DNA from: Streptomyces sp. PKU-EA00015
GTDB taxonomy: Bacteria > Actinomycetota > Actinomycetes > Streptomycetales > Streptomycetaceae
Length of the DNA: 64,000 bases
Reading direction: 5' to 3'
Assembly: GCF_013387495.1 (NCBI RefSeq)
Contig: NZ_JABZEE010000035.1
Location: forward strand, 62,001-126,000
Below, one piece after another: positions 52,377 through 61,206 of this stretch; position 1 is the first letter of the stretch, and each line of letters begins with the position of its first letter. A model generated the notes under the pieces. That model ran no database searches. It was not told the DNA's origin and was given only the letters and a program-made list of their open reading frames with translations. The position numbers and the translations under genes are program-made.

Positions 52377-52413
52377 GCCTCCACTGTACGGATGCGGCCC
52401 GGACGACTCGGCG

Positions 52414-53250
52414 TCAACGTCCTACGTCGGCCAGCTTCGCCCGCAGTTGCAGGACCGACTTCGTGTGGATCTGGCTGACGCGGCTCTCGGTGACCCCGAG
52501 GACATGGCCGATCTCGGCCAGGGTGAGTCCTTCGTAGTAATAGAGCGTGACGACGGTCTTCTCCCGCTCGGGCAGGGTGTTGATGGCCCGGGCGAGCAGC
52601 CGGCGCAGCTCCCGGTCCTCGGCGACCTCGACCGGGTTGTCCGCCGCCGTGTCCTCCAGTGTGTCCATGAGGCTGAGCCGGTCGCCCCCCTCGCCTCCCG
52701 CGTGCAGCAGCTCTTCCAGCGCCACGACGTTGGCCAGGGACAACTGGCTGAAAACTGCGTGCAGTTCCTCGACCGGGACGCCCATCTCGGCGGCGACCTC
52801 GGCTTCCGAAGGCGTGCGCCGCAGCTGGGCCTCCAGCGTGGCGTAGGCGCGTTCGACGGCACGGGCCTTCTGCCGCACCGAGCGCGGGATCCAGTCCAGC
52901 GCCCGCAGTTCGTCGATCATCGCGCCCCGGATGCGGGTGATCGCGTACGTCTCGAACTTGATCGACCGGTCGAGGTCGAACTTCTCGATGGCGTCGATGA
53001 GCCCGAAGACGCCGGAGGAGACGAAATCGGCCTGCTCGACGTTGGACGGCAGCCCCACGCTGACGCGGCCCGCCACATACTTGACCAGCGGCGAGTAGTG
53101 CAGGATCAACTGCTCCCGCAACCGCTCGTCACCCGTGGCCTTGTACGACCGCCACAGCTCCTCGACCGACGAGGGAGCCGAGGGCCGCACGGTGCCACGG
53201 GCCGCAGGTGGCACTGCCGCGCGGTCAGACCCGGACGTGTGCTGGGGCAT
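52414..53250 (-). CDS. whiG: RNA polymerase sigma factor WhiG (sporulation)
   Basis: A 278-residue sigma factor of the flagellar/sporulation (sigma-28) class. Region 2 is HYSPLVKYVAGRVSVGLPSNVEQADFVSSGVFGLIDAIEKFD, region 3 includes GAMIDELRALDWIPRSVR, and region 4 is LPEREKTVVTLYYYEGLTLAEIGHVLGVTESRVSQIHTKSV. WhiG starts the aerial-hypha-to-spore programme in Streptomyces and is absent from most other bacteria, so it fixes the organism type. ATG 53250 gives the known family length. It is followed by the TetR gene and preceded by dprA. Confidence 0.97.
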   Translation of the reverse strand: MPQHTSGSDRAAVPPAARGTVRPSAPSSVEELWRSYKATGDERLREQLILHYSPLVKYVAGRVSVGLPSNVEQADFVSSGVFGLIDAIEKFDLDRSIKFETYAITRIRGAMIDELRALDWIPRSVRQKARAVERAYATLEAQLRRTPSEAEVAAEMGVPVEELHAVFSQLSLANVVALEELLHAGGEGGDRLSLMDTLEDTAADNPVEVAEDRELRRLLARAINTLPEREKTVVTLYYYEGLTLAEIGHVLGVTESRVSQIHTKSVLQLRAKLADVGR

Positions 53251-53490
53251 GCGTTGTCTTGAGCCGTTCTGCTGTGAGGGGGCGGGACGGGGCGGCCGAG
53301 GCCGGAACCCGGTGAGCGTAGCGTGACTACGCCGTCGCGGTGGGCGAGGGAAGTGGAAGGGACCTGCCCGGGTATTCGCCCTCGCCCACACCTTCGATTC
53401 GGGGCCGATGCCCTGCGCACCGGCCCCTCAGGCGTCACGCACGGGACTCCGAAGGTCATCGCCTTCACCTTTTCACCCGAATGCTCCAGG
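53251..53490. other. Upstream region of whiG
   Basis: 240 bases between the whiG start and the dprA stop. It probably contains the whiG promoter, but I cannot point to a clear -35/-10 pair. No gene is seen. Confidence 0.4.
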
Positions 53491-54720
53491 TCAAGCATCG
53501 CCTCGCCGCGCGTTCGAACCGCGAATGGCGCGAGACGTCAACCTCCACCCTTCCGTGCACCGCTCGACGAAGCCGAGCGAGTGCAGTTCGTACAGCCTGC
53601 CGAGCGCCTCGTCGTCCGTCGTACCGGCGCACCGAGCGGCCTCACCACAGGAGACCGCACGCCGCGCGGGCAGCGCCTCGAGGACCCGCCTGCTGCGGGG
53701 ATCCAGCAGATCCCTGGGCAGGACGGGACCGGTGCGCTCGGGCGCGAGTTCGCCCATGTCACCCACGAGCTCGACCACTTCGGCGGCGTCGGTGACGAGC
53801 ACGGCGCCGCCGCGCAGCAGTTCGTGGACTCCGGCCGACAGACCGCTGGTCACGGGCCCGGGAACGCCTATCGTGAGGCGTCCGAGCTGCTGCGCCCTGC
53901 GGGCGGTGACCAGGGAGCCGCTGCGGTACTCGGCCTCGACGACGACGGTGCCGCGGGTGAGCGCGGCGATCACTCGGTTCCGGAGGACGAACCGGCTCGG
54001 CGTGGGATGGTCTCCGGGCGGCAACTCGCCGACGACGAGCCCCTGTTGCACGATGCGCTTGATCAGTTCCGTGTGACCGGGCGGATAGACGACGTCGACC
54101 CCGCAGGCCAGAACGGCGACGGTGGCACCACCGGCGGCCAGCGCGCCCCGGTGCGCCGCGCCGTCGACGCCGAAGGCCGCCCCGGACACCACCACCCAGC
54201 CCCGCTCGGCGAGCCCGGTGGCGAGCACGGCCGACATGTGCGCCCCGTACTGCGTGCAGGCCCGGGCTCCGACCACGGCCACCGACCGCAGTGCCCAGGT
54301 GCGCAGGTCGGACCGCCCCCGCACCCACAGGCCGACGGGGCGGGCGTCACCGAGGTCGTCGAGCTGGGTCGGCCACTCCGTGTCCCCCGGCATGACGAAC
54401 CTGCCCCCGAGCGCGCGGATCGCCGCCAGCCGCTGCCCCGGCACGACCCCGGCGGCACGGGCACGCAGCCCGGTCACCCGGCGCTCGGTCGCCCCCGGCA
54501 GCGCCCCCTTCCCGCACGCGTCCGACATCAGCAGCGCCAGCAGTCCCTGCGCGCCCAACTCCCTCAGCCAGCGGCCGCCCTTCTCGTCGCCCGGCTCCAG
54601 GATCTGCGTCAGCGCCGACCGCGCCACCCGCTCCGCTTCGTCCTCCGGCCCCGGCCCGCTCGGCGGAGTGTCCTGGTCCGGGACGCCCCCGGTGCCGTCT
54701 CGTCGCAGCGCCCCCGTCAC
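53491..54720 (-). CDS. dprA: DprA/Smf single-stranded DNA-binding protein
   Basis: A 409-residue protein. The Rossmann-like core is VVSGAAFGVDGAAHRGALAAGG, followed by FVLRNRVIAALTRGTVVVEA, both diagnostic for DprA, which loads RecA on incoming DNA. A C-terminal winged-helix-like region begins near VLEALPARRAVSCGEAARCAG. GTG 54720 overlaps the upstream yifB stop by four bases (GTGA). Natural transformation is not known in Streptomyces, so the role may be in recombination. It lies between yifB and whiG. Confidence 0.92.
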   Translation of the reverse strand: MTGALRRDGTGGVPDQDTPPSGPGPEDEAERVARSALTQILEPGDEKGGRWLRELGAQGLLALLMSDACGKGALPGATERRVTGLRARAAGVVPGQRLAAIRALGGRFVMPGDTEWPTQLDDLGDARPVGLWVRGRSDLRTWALRSVAVVGARACTQYGAHMSAVLATGLAERGWVVVSGAAFGVDGAAHRGALAAGGATVAVLACGVDVVYPPGHTELIKRIVQQGLVVGELPPGDHPTPSRFVLRNRVIAALTRGTVVVEAEYRSGSLVTARRAQQLGRLTIGVPGPVTSGLSAGVHELLRGGAVLVTDAAEVVELVGDMGELAPERTGPVLPRDLLDPRSRRVLEALPARRAVSCGEAARCAGTTDDEALGRLYELHSLGFVERCTEGWRLTSRAIRGSNARRGDA

Positions 54721-56336
54721 CGCGCCGCCCCCGCGACGGCCGGAACGCCCCTGGTGATGCCCGTGCGCAGTTCGAGAGCGAGGGCGACGTCCTGTGCCTC
54801 CGGCCGGTCGTGTCCCGCGAGGTCGGCGATCGTCCACGCGACGCGCAGCACCCGGTCGAGACCGCGCGCCGTGAGCAGCCCGCGCTCCACGTCCCGCTCG
54901 GCCGCGCCCAGGGCCCCGGGCGCGACGGTCCAGCGGGTGCGCAGCTCATGGCCGGGCACCTCGCTGTTGACCGTCCACGGCGTGCCCTCGAGGCGGGCGG
55001 CGGCCCGCTGTCTGGCCTCCTGTACGCGATCGGCGACCATCGCCGTGGACTCGCCGCGCCCGCCGTGGCCGAGCAGGTCGGAGCGGCTCACCGGCTCGAC
55101 CTGGATCCGCAGGTCGACCCGGTCGAGCAGCGGCCCCGACAGCCGCGCCTGGTACCGCCTGATCACGGACGAGGGGCATTCGCAGCCCGCGCCGTGCAGG
55201 GTGTGCCTCCCGCACGGGCAGGGATTGGCGGCGAGCACCATGAGGAACCGGGCGGGCAGCCGCACCACTCCCCCGCTCCTGGCGACCACGACATGGCCCG
55301 ACTCCAGTGGCTGACGCAGAGCGTCCAGCGCCTTTCCCGAGAACTCGGGCGCTTCGTCGAGAAAGAGCACCCCTCGGTGCGCCAGCGAGACCGCGCCCGG
55401 CTTCGGCAGCCCGTTGCCCCCGCCGACCAGGGCCTGCATGGTGGCCGAGTGGTGCGGCGCGCAGTACGGCGGGGTCCTCACCAGCGGCTCGCCCGGCGGC
55501 AGGATGCCGGCCACCGAGTGGACCGCCGTCACCTCCAGGGACTCCCGCCGGGTCAGTGGCGGCAGGACGGCGGGCAGCCGCTCGGCCAGCATCGTCTTGC
55601 CCGCGCCGGGCGGCCCCGAGAGCAGGAGATGGTGCCCGCCGGCCGCCGCGACCTCCAGCCCGGTGCGCGCCGCATGCTGGCCCGCCACGTCGGCCAGGTC
55701 GGGCCCGTCGCTGTACGGCCGGTCGACCGCAAGTCCGGTGCCGACACCCGCGCCGGGGACCAGGAGGCCCGCGAGCATGGCGTCGGGGCGGCCCGGCTCG
55801 GCGGGCTCCTCGTCCGGGACCGGCTCGTCGGCCAGGACGGCGATGAGCTGGCGCAGGCTGCGCACCCCGAGCACCGAGATCCCCGGCACGAGCGCGGCCT
55901 CCCCGGCCGTCTGCTCCGGGACGACCACATGCTCGTATCCGGCCTCGGCCGCGGCGAGCACTGCCGGGAGGACCCCGCGCACGGGCCGTACCCGGCCGTC
56001 GAGCCCGAGCTCCCCGATCAGCACGAGATCGGCGATCTGCCGCGGGTCGACGCGCTCGGCGGCGCCCAGGACGGCACACGCCACGGCCAGGTCGAATCCG
56101 CTGCCGCCCTTGGGCACAGAGGCCGGGCTCAGCCCCACCGTGAGCTTCTTCTGCGGCCATTCGCCGCCCGAGTTGACCACGGCCGCGCGCACCCGGTCCC
56201 GGCTCTCCACCAGGCTCTTGTCCGGCAGACCGACCAGGGTGAACGCGGCGACCCCCGGCTCCAGGTCCGCCTGGACCTCGACGACCACGCCCTCGACGCC
56301 CACGAGCGCCACGGAACACGCACGGGCGAACCCCAT
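54717..56336 (-). CDS. comM: YifB/ComM Mg-chelatase-like AAA+ ATPase
   Basis: A 539-residue protein with an N-terminal Lon-like domain (ALVGVEGVVVEVQADLEPG) and a Mg-chelatase-type AAA+ ATPase. Walker A is GPPGAGKTMLAERL and the sensor region includes FLDEAPEFSGKALDALRQPLESG. In naturally competent bacteria ComM is a branch-migration helicase acting in transformation; here it pairs with DprA and YraN in the usual YraN-YifB-DprA order. ATG 56336 directly follows the yraN stop. Confidence 0.92.
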   Translation of the reverse strand: MGFARACSVALVGVEGVVVEVQADLEPGVAAFTLVGLPDKSLVESRDRVRAAVVNSGGEWPQKKLTVGLSPASVPKGGSGFDLAVACAVLGAAERVDPRQIADLVLIGELGLDGRVRPVRGVLPAVLAAAEAGYEHVVVPEQTAGEAALVPGISVLGVRSLRQLIAVLADEPVPDEEPAEPGRPDAMLAGLLVPGAGVGTGLAVDRPYSDGPDLADVAGQHAARTGLEVAAAGGHHLLLSGPPGAGKTMLAERLPAVLPPLTRRESLEVTAVHSVAGILPPGEPLVRTPPYCAPHHSATMQALVGGGNGLPKPGAVSLAHRGVLFLDEAPEFSGKALDALRQPLESGHVVVARSGGVVRLPARFLMVLAANPCPCGRHTLHGAGCECPSSVIRRYQARLSGPLLDRVDLRIQVEPVSRSDLLGHGGRGESTAMVADRVQEARQRAAARLEGTPWTVNSEVPGHELRTRWTVAPGALGAAERDVERGLLTARGLDRVLRVAWTIADLAGHDRPEAQDVALALELRTGITRGVPAVAGAAR

Positions 56337-56699
56337 CTAGGCCACCCCCCGGGCGTGCTCGACGACGGCAGCCCCGCGCCGGGGCAGCGTCACGCCCACG
56401 AGATCGATGCGCACTCCGCCCGGCGGCGGGCCTCCGTACCGCTCCAGCCAGCAGTCGGCGAGACGCCGGAGCCGCCTCGCCTTGGCCGGGGTGACGGCGG
56501 CCATCGGATGCTCGTAGCAGCCGGCTCTGCGGGTCTTGACCTCGCAGACCACCACCGTGTCGCCGTCGCGGGCGACGATGTCGATCTCACCGGCGCGTCC
56601 ACAGCGCCAGTTCCTCGCCAGCAGGCGCATTCCGGACCCGACCAGCAGCCGTGCCGCCAGGTCCTCGCCGTACCGTCCCAGTGCCCCCGTCGCGTTCAT
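56337..56699 (-). CDS. yraN: YraN-family (UPF0102) protein
   Basis: A 120-residue protein with the endonuclease-like core of YraN: GRYGEDLAARLL, then GEIDIVARDGDTVVVCEVKTRRA, an E-x-D plus E-V-K arrangement of a restriction-endonuclease fold. Its exact substrate is unknown. ATG 56699 has GGAGG upstream. It is the first of the yraN-yifB-dprA unit; the three are adjacent with zero or overlapping spacing. Confidence 0.9.
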   Translation of the reverse strand: MNATGALGRYGEDLAARLLVGSGMRLLARNWRCGRAGEIDIVARDGDTVVVCEVKTRRAGCYEHPMAAVTPAKARRLRRLADCWLERYGGPPPGGVRIDLVGVTLPRRGAAVVEHARGVA

Positions 56700-56818
56700 T
56701 CCGGCACCACCTCCGGCACCGACTCTGATACGCCCGCCCCGGAGTTGGGGATCTTGGGGGAAAACCGTGGACAACTGCCGGATTGTGGAAAACTCCGTCA
56801 CCCGGAGGGGGACAGCCG
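56700..56818. promoter_or_regulatory. Upstream region of yraN with DnaA-box-like sequences
   Basis: 119 bases between the DUF2469 stop and yraN. On the minus strand TTGTCCACG (56774-56766) and TTTTCCACA (56792-56784) resemble DnaA boxes with one or two mismatches. Confidence 0.3.
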
Positions 56819-57127
56819 TCAGCTGCCGGGCAGCTCCAGGTCGCTCTTGTTGAGCTCCTCGATGTTCACGTCCTTGAAGGTGAGCACCCGGACCTGCTTG
56901 ACGAAGCGGGCCGGGCGGTACATGTCCCAGACCCAGGCGTCGGCCATCGAGACCTCGAAGAAGACCTCACCCTGCACCGAGTGCACCTGCATCTCGTAGT
57001 CGTTGGTGAGGTAGAAGCGGCGCTCGGTCTCGATCACGTATTTGAACAGCCCGACGACATCTCGGTACTCCCGGTAGAGCTTCAGCTCCATCTCGGTCTC
57101 GTACTTCTCGAGGTCCTCGGCGCTCAT
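56819..57127 (-). CDS. DUF2469 family protein
   Basis: A 102-residue acidic protein, strongly conserved in actinobacteria. SAEDLEKYETEMELKLYREYRDVV, FKYVIETERRFYLTNDYEM and EVFFEVSMADAWVWDMYRPARFV are hallmark segments. Function is unknown; it is nearly always next to the sip/yraN genes. ATG 57127 is preferred; the frame extends upstream without conserved sequence. Confidence 0.92.
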   Translation of the reverse strand: MSAEDLEKYETEMELKLYREYRDVVGLFKYVIETERRFYLTNDYEMQVHSVQGEVFFEVSMADAWVWDMYRPARFVKQVRVLTFKDVNIEELNKSDLELPGS

Positions 57128-57182
57128 GGCATGTTCCCCTTCAGCCTTGCGTCCCCCTATTGTGCGCCAGCGTCCTGGGCCC

Positions 57183-57689
57183 CTAGACGATTTCCGGGGC
57201 CAGTACCACCGGCACACGCGGAGGTCCTTCGTCGAGCAGCGTACGCAGCAGCTCGGCGAGCCTGGTCGGGTACACCGTCTCACGGGCCGCCGACAGTTCG
57301 GCGCAGGTCCACCACCTCAGGCCCCTGACGCTTCGGCGCTCCAGGTCCGTGAGCGCCTGCGGGACCGCATCGGTGCAGGTGGTGCGCGCCAGGAAGTACC
57401 ACTCGTCCTGGTCCCAGCGCCGCCCGGCGAACGGGAACGAGCAGTGCCGCTGCCACAGGACGGGCCCCAGTTCCACCTCGGTGATCCCGGTCTCCTCGGC
57501 CAGCTCGCGCAGCGCCGCCTCCTCGCGGCTCTCGTCCCCCTCGAGACCGCCGCCGGGGGTGAACCACCAGTCGTCCGCCGGATCGTCCGGCTCGAAGCCG
57601 TGCATCAGCAGGATCCGGTCCTGCGGGTCGAGCAGCACGACCCGGGCGACCTTCCGCGATCCGGCCGCGGCCGGCACCTCATGCGGCAC
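57183..57689 (-). CDS. NUDIX hydrolase
   Basis: A 168-residue hydrolase with a complete Nudix box, G-x5-E-x7-R-E-L-x-E-E-T-G-I, from GLEGDESREEAALRELAEETGI. It should cleave a nucleoside diphosphate linked to another group; the substrate is unknown. The start is GTG 57689, overlapping the sipZ-like stop by 11 bases, or GTG 57677. In S. lividans a mutT-like gene follows sipZ in the same operon, and this gene is its counterpart. Confidence 0.9.
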   Translation of the reverse strand: MPHEVPAAAGSRKVARVVLLDPQDRILLMHGFEPDDPADDWWFTPGGGLEGDESREEAALRELAEETGITEVELGPVLWQRHCSFPFAGRRWDQDEWYFLARTTCTDAVPQALTDLERRSVRGLRWWTCAELSAARETVYPTRLAELLRTLLDEGPPRVPVVLAPEIV

Positions 57690-58419
57690 CCGCGGTCACC
57701 GCCTGCTTGCGCCGTCCCCCGCCGATCCGGGCGGCCACCGGCCCGTACGCCGCGCCGCCCACGATGAGGACGGCTCCGGCCACCACGGCCGCGACCATGA
57801 GCCCCACCGGCCCCGGCCGGGACACCCCGCCGGGCAGTGCGGCGAATCCCTCGGGGCGGTCCACCGCCCCGCCGCTCAGCGGCCAGGCCACGGCGTCCAC
57901 ACGTGCCTCCACGGCCGAGCGGGGCACCGATCCCTGGCCCGCCTCCTGGAGGTGGGACCGGGAGTCCAGGGAGCCCTTGCGTTCGTCGCCGAGCAGGAAC
58001 AGCTGGCCCTCGGGCACCTGCGCGGTGAACTTCTCCGCGGCCGGCCCCGAGCTGTGCAGATACGGTTCGTCGACGGCCTTGCCGTTGACCGTCAGGCGCC
58101 CCTCGTCGCAGCAGGTGATCTCGTCGCCGCCGATCCCGACCACGCGCTTGATCATGGGCATGTCGCCCCAGGTCGTGTCGCGGAAGACGACGACGTCACC
58201 GCGCCGCACCTCGTCGCCGGATATGCGCTCGGCGAGGACCCGGTCGCCCGCCTGCACGGTCGGCGACATCGAGTCCGTGGGGACCGTGTACGGCTGGTAG
58301 ACCAGGGCGCCCCAGACGAATCCCCCGAGGAAGAGCACACAGCCCACGGCCACGGCTATGCCCGACAGGGCCGCCCCGAGCCGGCCCTGACCGTCGCCCT
58401 CACGTCGTGCACCGCTCAT
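57679..58419 (-). CDS. sipZ: Type I signal peptidase (SipZ-like)
   Basis: A 246-residue membrane-anchored signal peptidase. The catalytic Ser is in TVPTDSMSPT and the Lys in PMIKRVVGIGGDE. It has one N-terminal membrane segment and a C-terminal one (GLMVAAVVAGAVLIVGGAAYG), unlike some single-anchor forms. It is fourth in the sip cluster and starts a unit with the NUDIX and DUF2469 genes, matching the S. lividans sipZ layout. Name assigned by position. Confidence 0.88.
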   Translation of the reverse strand: MSGARREGDGQGRLGAALSGIAVAVGCVLFLGGFVWGALVYQPYTVPTDSMSPTVQAGDRVLAERISGDEVRRGDVVVFRDTTWGDMPMIKRVVGIGGDEITCCDEGRLTVNGKAVDEPYLHSSGPAAEKFTAQVPEGQLFLLGDERKGSLDSRSHLQEAGQGSVPRSAVEARVDAVAWPLSGGAVDRPEGFAALPGGVSRPGPVGLMVAAVVAGAVLIVGGAAYGPVAARIGGGRRKQAVTAGAA

Positions 58420-58488
58420 TCCAGCACTCCCGCCTCGGAGATCCCGTCCCCGGATGCCGGTACCGGGTCTGCTGTCCGGGACCGCACA

Positions 58489-59409
58489 CTACCCGGCGGT
58501 ACGCACCTGTGGTGTGCGGTCCTGCCTCCTCCTGCGCCACAGCACGATCGGCACGGCACCGGCCAGGCCGAGGGCCGCCGGCGCCGAGGAGAGCGCGGCG
58601 GCCACTCCCGGCTGCTCGAAGGTGTCCGGCACGGGGAGCGTGGACCAGCGGTTCAGAGGCCAGGCCACGACGACCGCACGGCCGACGACCTTCTCGACGG
58701 GGACGAAGCCGCCGTTGACGTCCTCCATGTGGTACCGGGAGTCCTGGGAGTTCTGGCGGTTGTCGCCCATCACCCAGATCCGGTCCTTCGGCACGGTCAG
58801 CGGCCCGAAGGAGGACTGCTCGTCGCACGGAGTGCTGCCCGGGTGGATGTACGGCTCGTCCAGCGGCTTGCCGTTGACCTTGAGCGGACCGTCCTTCTTG
58901 CACTCCACGGTGTCGCCGGCGACCGCGATCGTCCGCTTGATGAGGTCCTTCTCCTCGGAGGACGGCATCAGCCCGATGAAGCTGAGGACCTCCTGGAGCA
59001 CGTTCGGCTCCGGCGTGGGCTCGCCTTCCAGCCAGCCGCCCGGGTCGTGGAAGACGACGACCTCGCCGCGCTCGGGCTCGGAGCCGAACCACGGCGAGAG
59101 CTTGTCGACGAGCACCCGGTCGCCGCGCTGCAGCGTGTTCATCATCGAGTCCGACGGGATGGAGAACGCCTGCACCAGGAAGGTCTTGATCAGAAGCGCG
59201 AGCAGCAGCGCGATACCGATCAGGAGCGGCAGTTCCTTCCAGAAGGATCGCTGCTGCTTCTGTCCCGTACCGCTGCCCTCCGGCGCGTCGTCGTCCCCGG
59301 TCGCCGGCACCGCCCCGTCCGTCACGTCCGAGGGCTGCTCGGGGGGTCGCCCCTGCCGGTCCTCGGGATCATCGTGTCCGGACCGTGCGCCGACCGCCAC
59401 GTCCCCCAC
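58489..59409 (-). CDS. sipY: Type I signal peptidase (SipY-like)
   Basis: A 306-residue signal peptidase with a long cytoplasmic N-terminus, anchor FWKELPLLIGIALLLALLIKTFLVQAF, catalytic Ser in SIPSDSMMNTL and Lys in DLIKRTIAVAGDTV; it also has a C-terminal membrane anchor. GTG 59409 (GGAG five bases upstream) is chosen over GTG 59415. Its start lies inside the upstream sipX gene by about 88 bases. Name assigned by position in the cluster. Confidence 0.87.
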   Translation of the reverse strand: MGDVAVGARSGHDDPEDRQGRPPEQPSDVTDGAVPATGDDDAPEGSGTGQKQQRSFWKELPLLIGIALLLALLIKTFLVQAFSIPSDSMMNTLQRGDRVLVDKLSPWFGSEPERGEVVVFHDPGGWLEGEPTPEPNVLQEVLSFIGLMPSSEEKDLIKRTIAVAGDTVECKKDGPLKVNGKPLDEPYIHPGSTPCDEQSSFGPLTVPKDRIWVMGDNRQNSQDSRYHMEDVNGGFVPVEKVVGRAVVVAWPLNRWSTLPVPDTFEQPGVAAALSSAPAALGLAGAVPIVLWRRRRQDRTPQVRTAG

Positions 59410-60377
59410 ATCCACTCCTCACTCTGCGCCAACCGCCTGCCCCGTACAAGGAACAGGCCCACCACTCCCATAACGAGCGGGAGTTCCGCAGGGCTCGGGA
59501 GCAGGACCATTCCGTTCAGATCCTGAGAGGACACACTATTCGACCTCGGTGCCGCCGCGGTCTCTCCGGCGCGCGCGTTCGGGACGGATGCGTAGGTCTC
59601 CGGTTCCTCCAGTCTGCGCCAGTGGTCCAGCGGCCAGGCGATGACGACGGCGCGTCCGACGACCCGGTCCTCGGCCACGGTGCCCTCGCCCTCCTCGTCG
59701 AGGTGGAAGCGGGAGTCGGCGGAGTTGGAGCGGTGGTCGCCCATCACGAACAAGCGCCCGGCGGGCACTTTCACGTCGAATTTCATGGTCGACGGAACGT
59801 TTCCGGGGTGCAGATAGGGCTCGTTCAGCGGCACGCCGTTGACGGTGACGAGGCCGTTCGCGTCGCAGCACTTCACGGTGTCCCCGCCGACCGCCACGAC
59901 CCGCTTGATCAGGTCGCGCTCGTCGTCGGACGGCAGCAGCCCGATGAACGTCAGCACCTGTTTGACCTGCTTGACCACGACCGGATCGTCGGCCTTCGGC
60001 TTCTCGTCCTGCGGCAGCCAGCCGCCGGGGTCCTTGAAGACAACGACGTCGCCGCGCTGCGGCTTCGAGCCGAACCACGGCGTGAGCTTGTCGACCAGGA
60101 CCCGGTCCTGGATGCGGATCGTCTGCTCCATCGAGCCGGACGGGATGACGAAGGCCTGCACGAGGAACGTCTTCAGCACCAGGGCTATGAGCAGCGCCAC
60201 GGTGATCAGGAGGGGTATCTCCTTGACGGCCGAGCGGCGGCGTTTGCGCCGGACCTTCTGCGCGAGCCTGCGCCGCTCCGCCCGGCCGGGAAGGGGCCGC
60301 GCGCCGTCCGTGGGCCGGGTCCCGGTGGGCAGCCGGGTGTCGGCCCGGTGGCTGGCACGGCGTCCGCGGTTACCCAT
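59322..60377 (-). CDS. sipX: Type I signal peptidase (SipX-like)
   Basis: A 351-residue signal peptidase with a basic N-terminus and anchor EIPLLITVALLIALVLKTFLVQAF. The catalytic Ser is in VIPSGSMEQTI and the Lys in DLIKRVVAVGGDTV. A C-terminal membrane segment (VMGVVGLFLVRGRRLA) precedes a tail that overlaps the sipY start by 88 bases, a long overlap for this genome type. ATG 60377 is preferred over GTG 60383. It is longer than the reported S. lividans SipX. Confidence 0.87.
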   Translation of the reverse strand: MGNRGRRASHRADTRLPTGTRPTDGARPLPGRAERRRLAQKVRRKRRRSAVKEIPLLITVALLIALVLKTFLVQAFVIPSGSMEQTIRIQDRVLVDKLTPWFGSKPQRGDVVVFKDPGGWLPQDEKPKADDPVVVKQVKQVLTFIGLLPSDDERDLIKRVVAVGGDTVKCCDANGLVTVNGVPLNEPYLHPGNVPSTMKFDVKVPAGRLFVMGDHRSNSADSRFHLDEEGEGTVAEDRVVGRAVVIAWPLDHWRRLEEPETYASVPNARAGETAAAPRSNSVSSQDLNGMVLLPSPAELPLVMGVVGLFLVRGRRLAQSEEWMWGTWRSAHGPDTMIPRTGRGDPPSSPRT

Positions 60378-61149
60378 GGGCACCGCCGGACAGTGGATCG
60401 GGATCCGGGACGCCGGCGAAGGCGTCGGTGGGCTCCAGGCCGGACCAGCGCCCCGCGGGCCAGCCGATCCAGTCGGCCCGGCCGATCACCCTGTCCACGG
60501 GCACCATGCCGCCGCCCGGCTCACCGAGGTGGTCCCGGGAGTCGCGTGACGCGCTGCGGTGGTCGCCCATGACCCACAGTTTGCCCTCGGGGACGACGAT
60601 GTCGAAGGCCACCTCCGAGGGCAGGCCGTCGGGGTGGAGGTATCTCTCCTCGACCGGTACACCGTTCACCTCGATCCTGCCCTCCGTGTCGCAGCAGACC
60701 ACCCGGTCCCCGCCCGTGCCCACCACGCGTTTGACGAAATCCGTCTCGGCAGGTTCCGCGAGCCCGAGCATGGCGAGCCCCTCTCGTACTACGGAACTGA
60801 CGGGGTTTTCCATCAGTTCCTCGGGTACGAAGGAACCTCTGCCGTCGAAGACGACGACGTCTCCGCGTGCCGGCCCGGAGCCGGACCGGTAGGCCAGCTT
60901 GTTCACCAGCACCCGGTCGCCGACCTGCAGGGCGGGTTCCATGGAGCTGCTCGGGATCTGGAAGGGCTGCACCACGAAGTGGCTGAACAGCAGGACGAAG
61001 ACGGTGCAGGCGACACCGGTCAGCGCCGCGGTGCGCAGGGACATCCGGGAGAGCCCGGAACGACGCGCGGAGCGCGACCCCTCTCCCTGCGCCCCGTCGT
61101 CGGGTGCGGAAGAGCGGTCGCGCTCCGTGTGCTGTGCTTCGGTGTCCAT
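60370..61149 (-). CDS. sipW: Type I signal peptidase (SipW-like)
   Basis: A 259-residue signal peptidase, the length reported for S. lividans SipW. One N-terminal membrane segment (AALTGVACTVFVLLFSHFVV) precedes QIPSSSMEPAL with the catalytic Ser and DFVKRVVGTGGDRV with the Lys. It has no C-terminal anchor. Start ATG 61149. It heads the sip cluster, downstream of rplS by 57 bases. Confidence 0.9.
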   Translation of the reverse strand: MDTEAQHTERDRSSAPDDGAQGEGSRSARRSGLSRMSLRTAALTGVACTVFVLLFSHFVVQPFQIPSSSMEPALQVGDRVLVNKLAYRSGSGPARGDVVVFDGRGSFVPEELMENPVSSVVREGLAMLGLAEPAETDFVKRVVGTGGDRVVCCDTEGRIEVNGVPVEERYLHPDGLPSEVAFDIVVPEGKLWVMGDHRSASRDSRDHLGEPGGGMVPVDRVIGRADWIGWPAGRWSGLEPTDAFAGVPDPDPLSGGAHG

Positions 61150-61206
61150 CGGTGGCAGAGCCTATCCGGCCGCCCTGTGACACCGGGCGCGCGTATGAGC
61201 CGGAGC

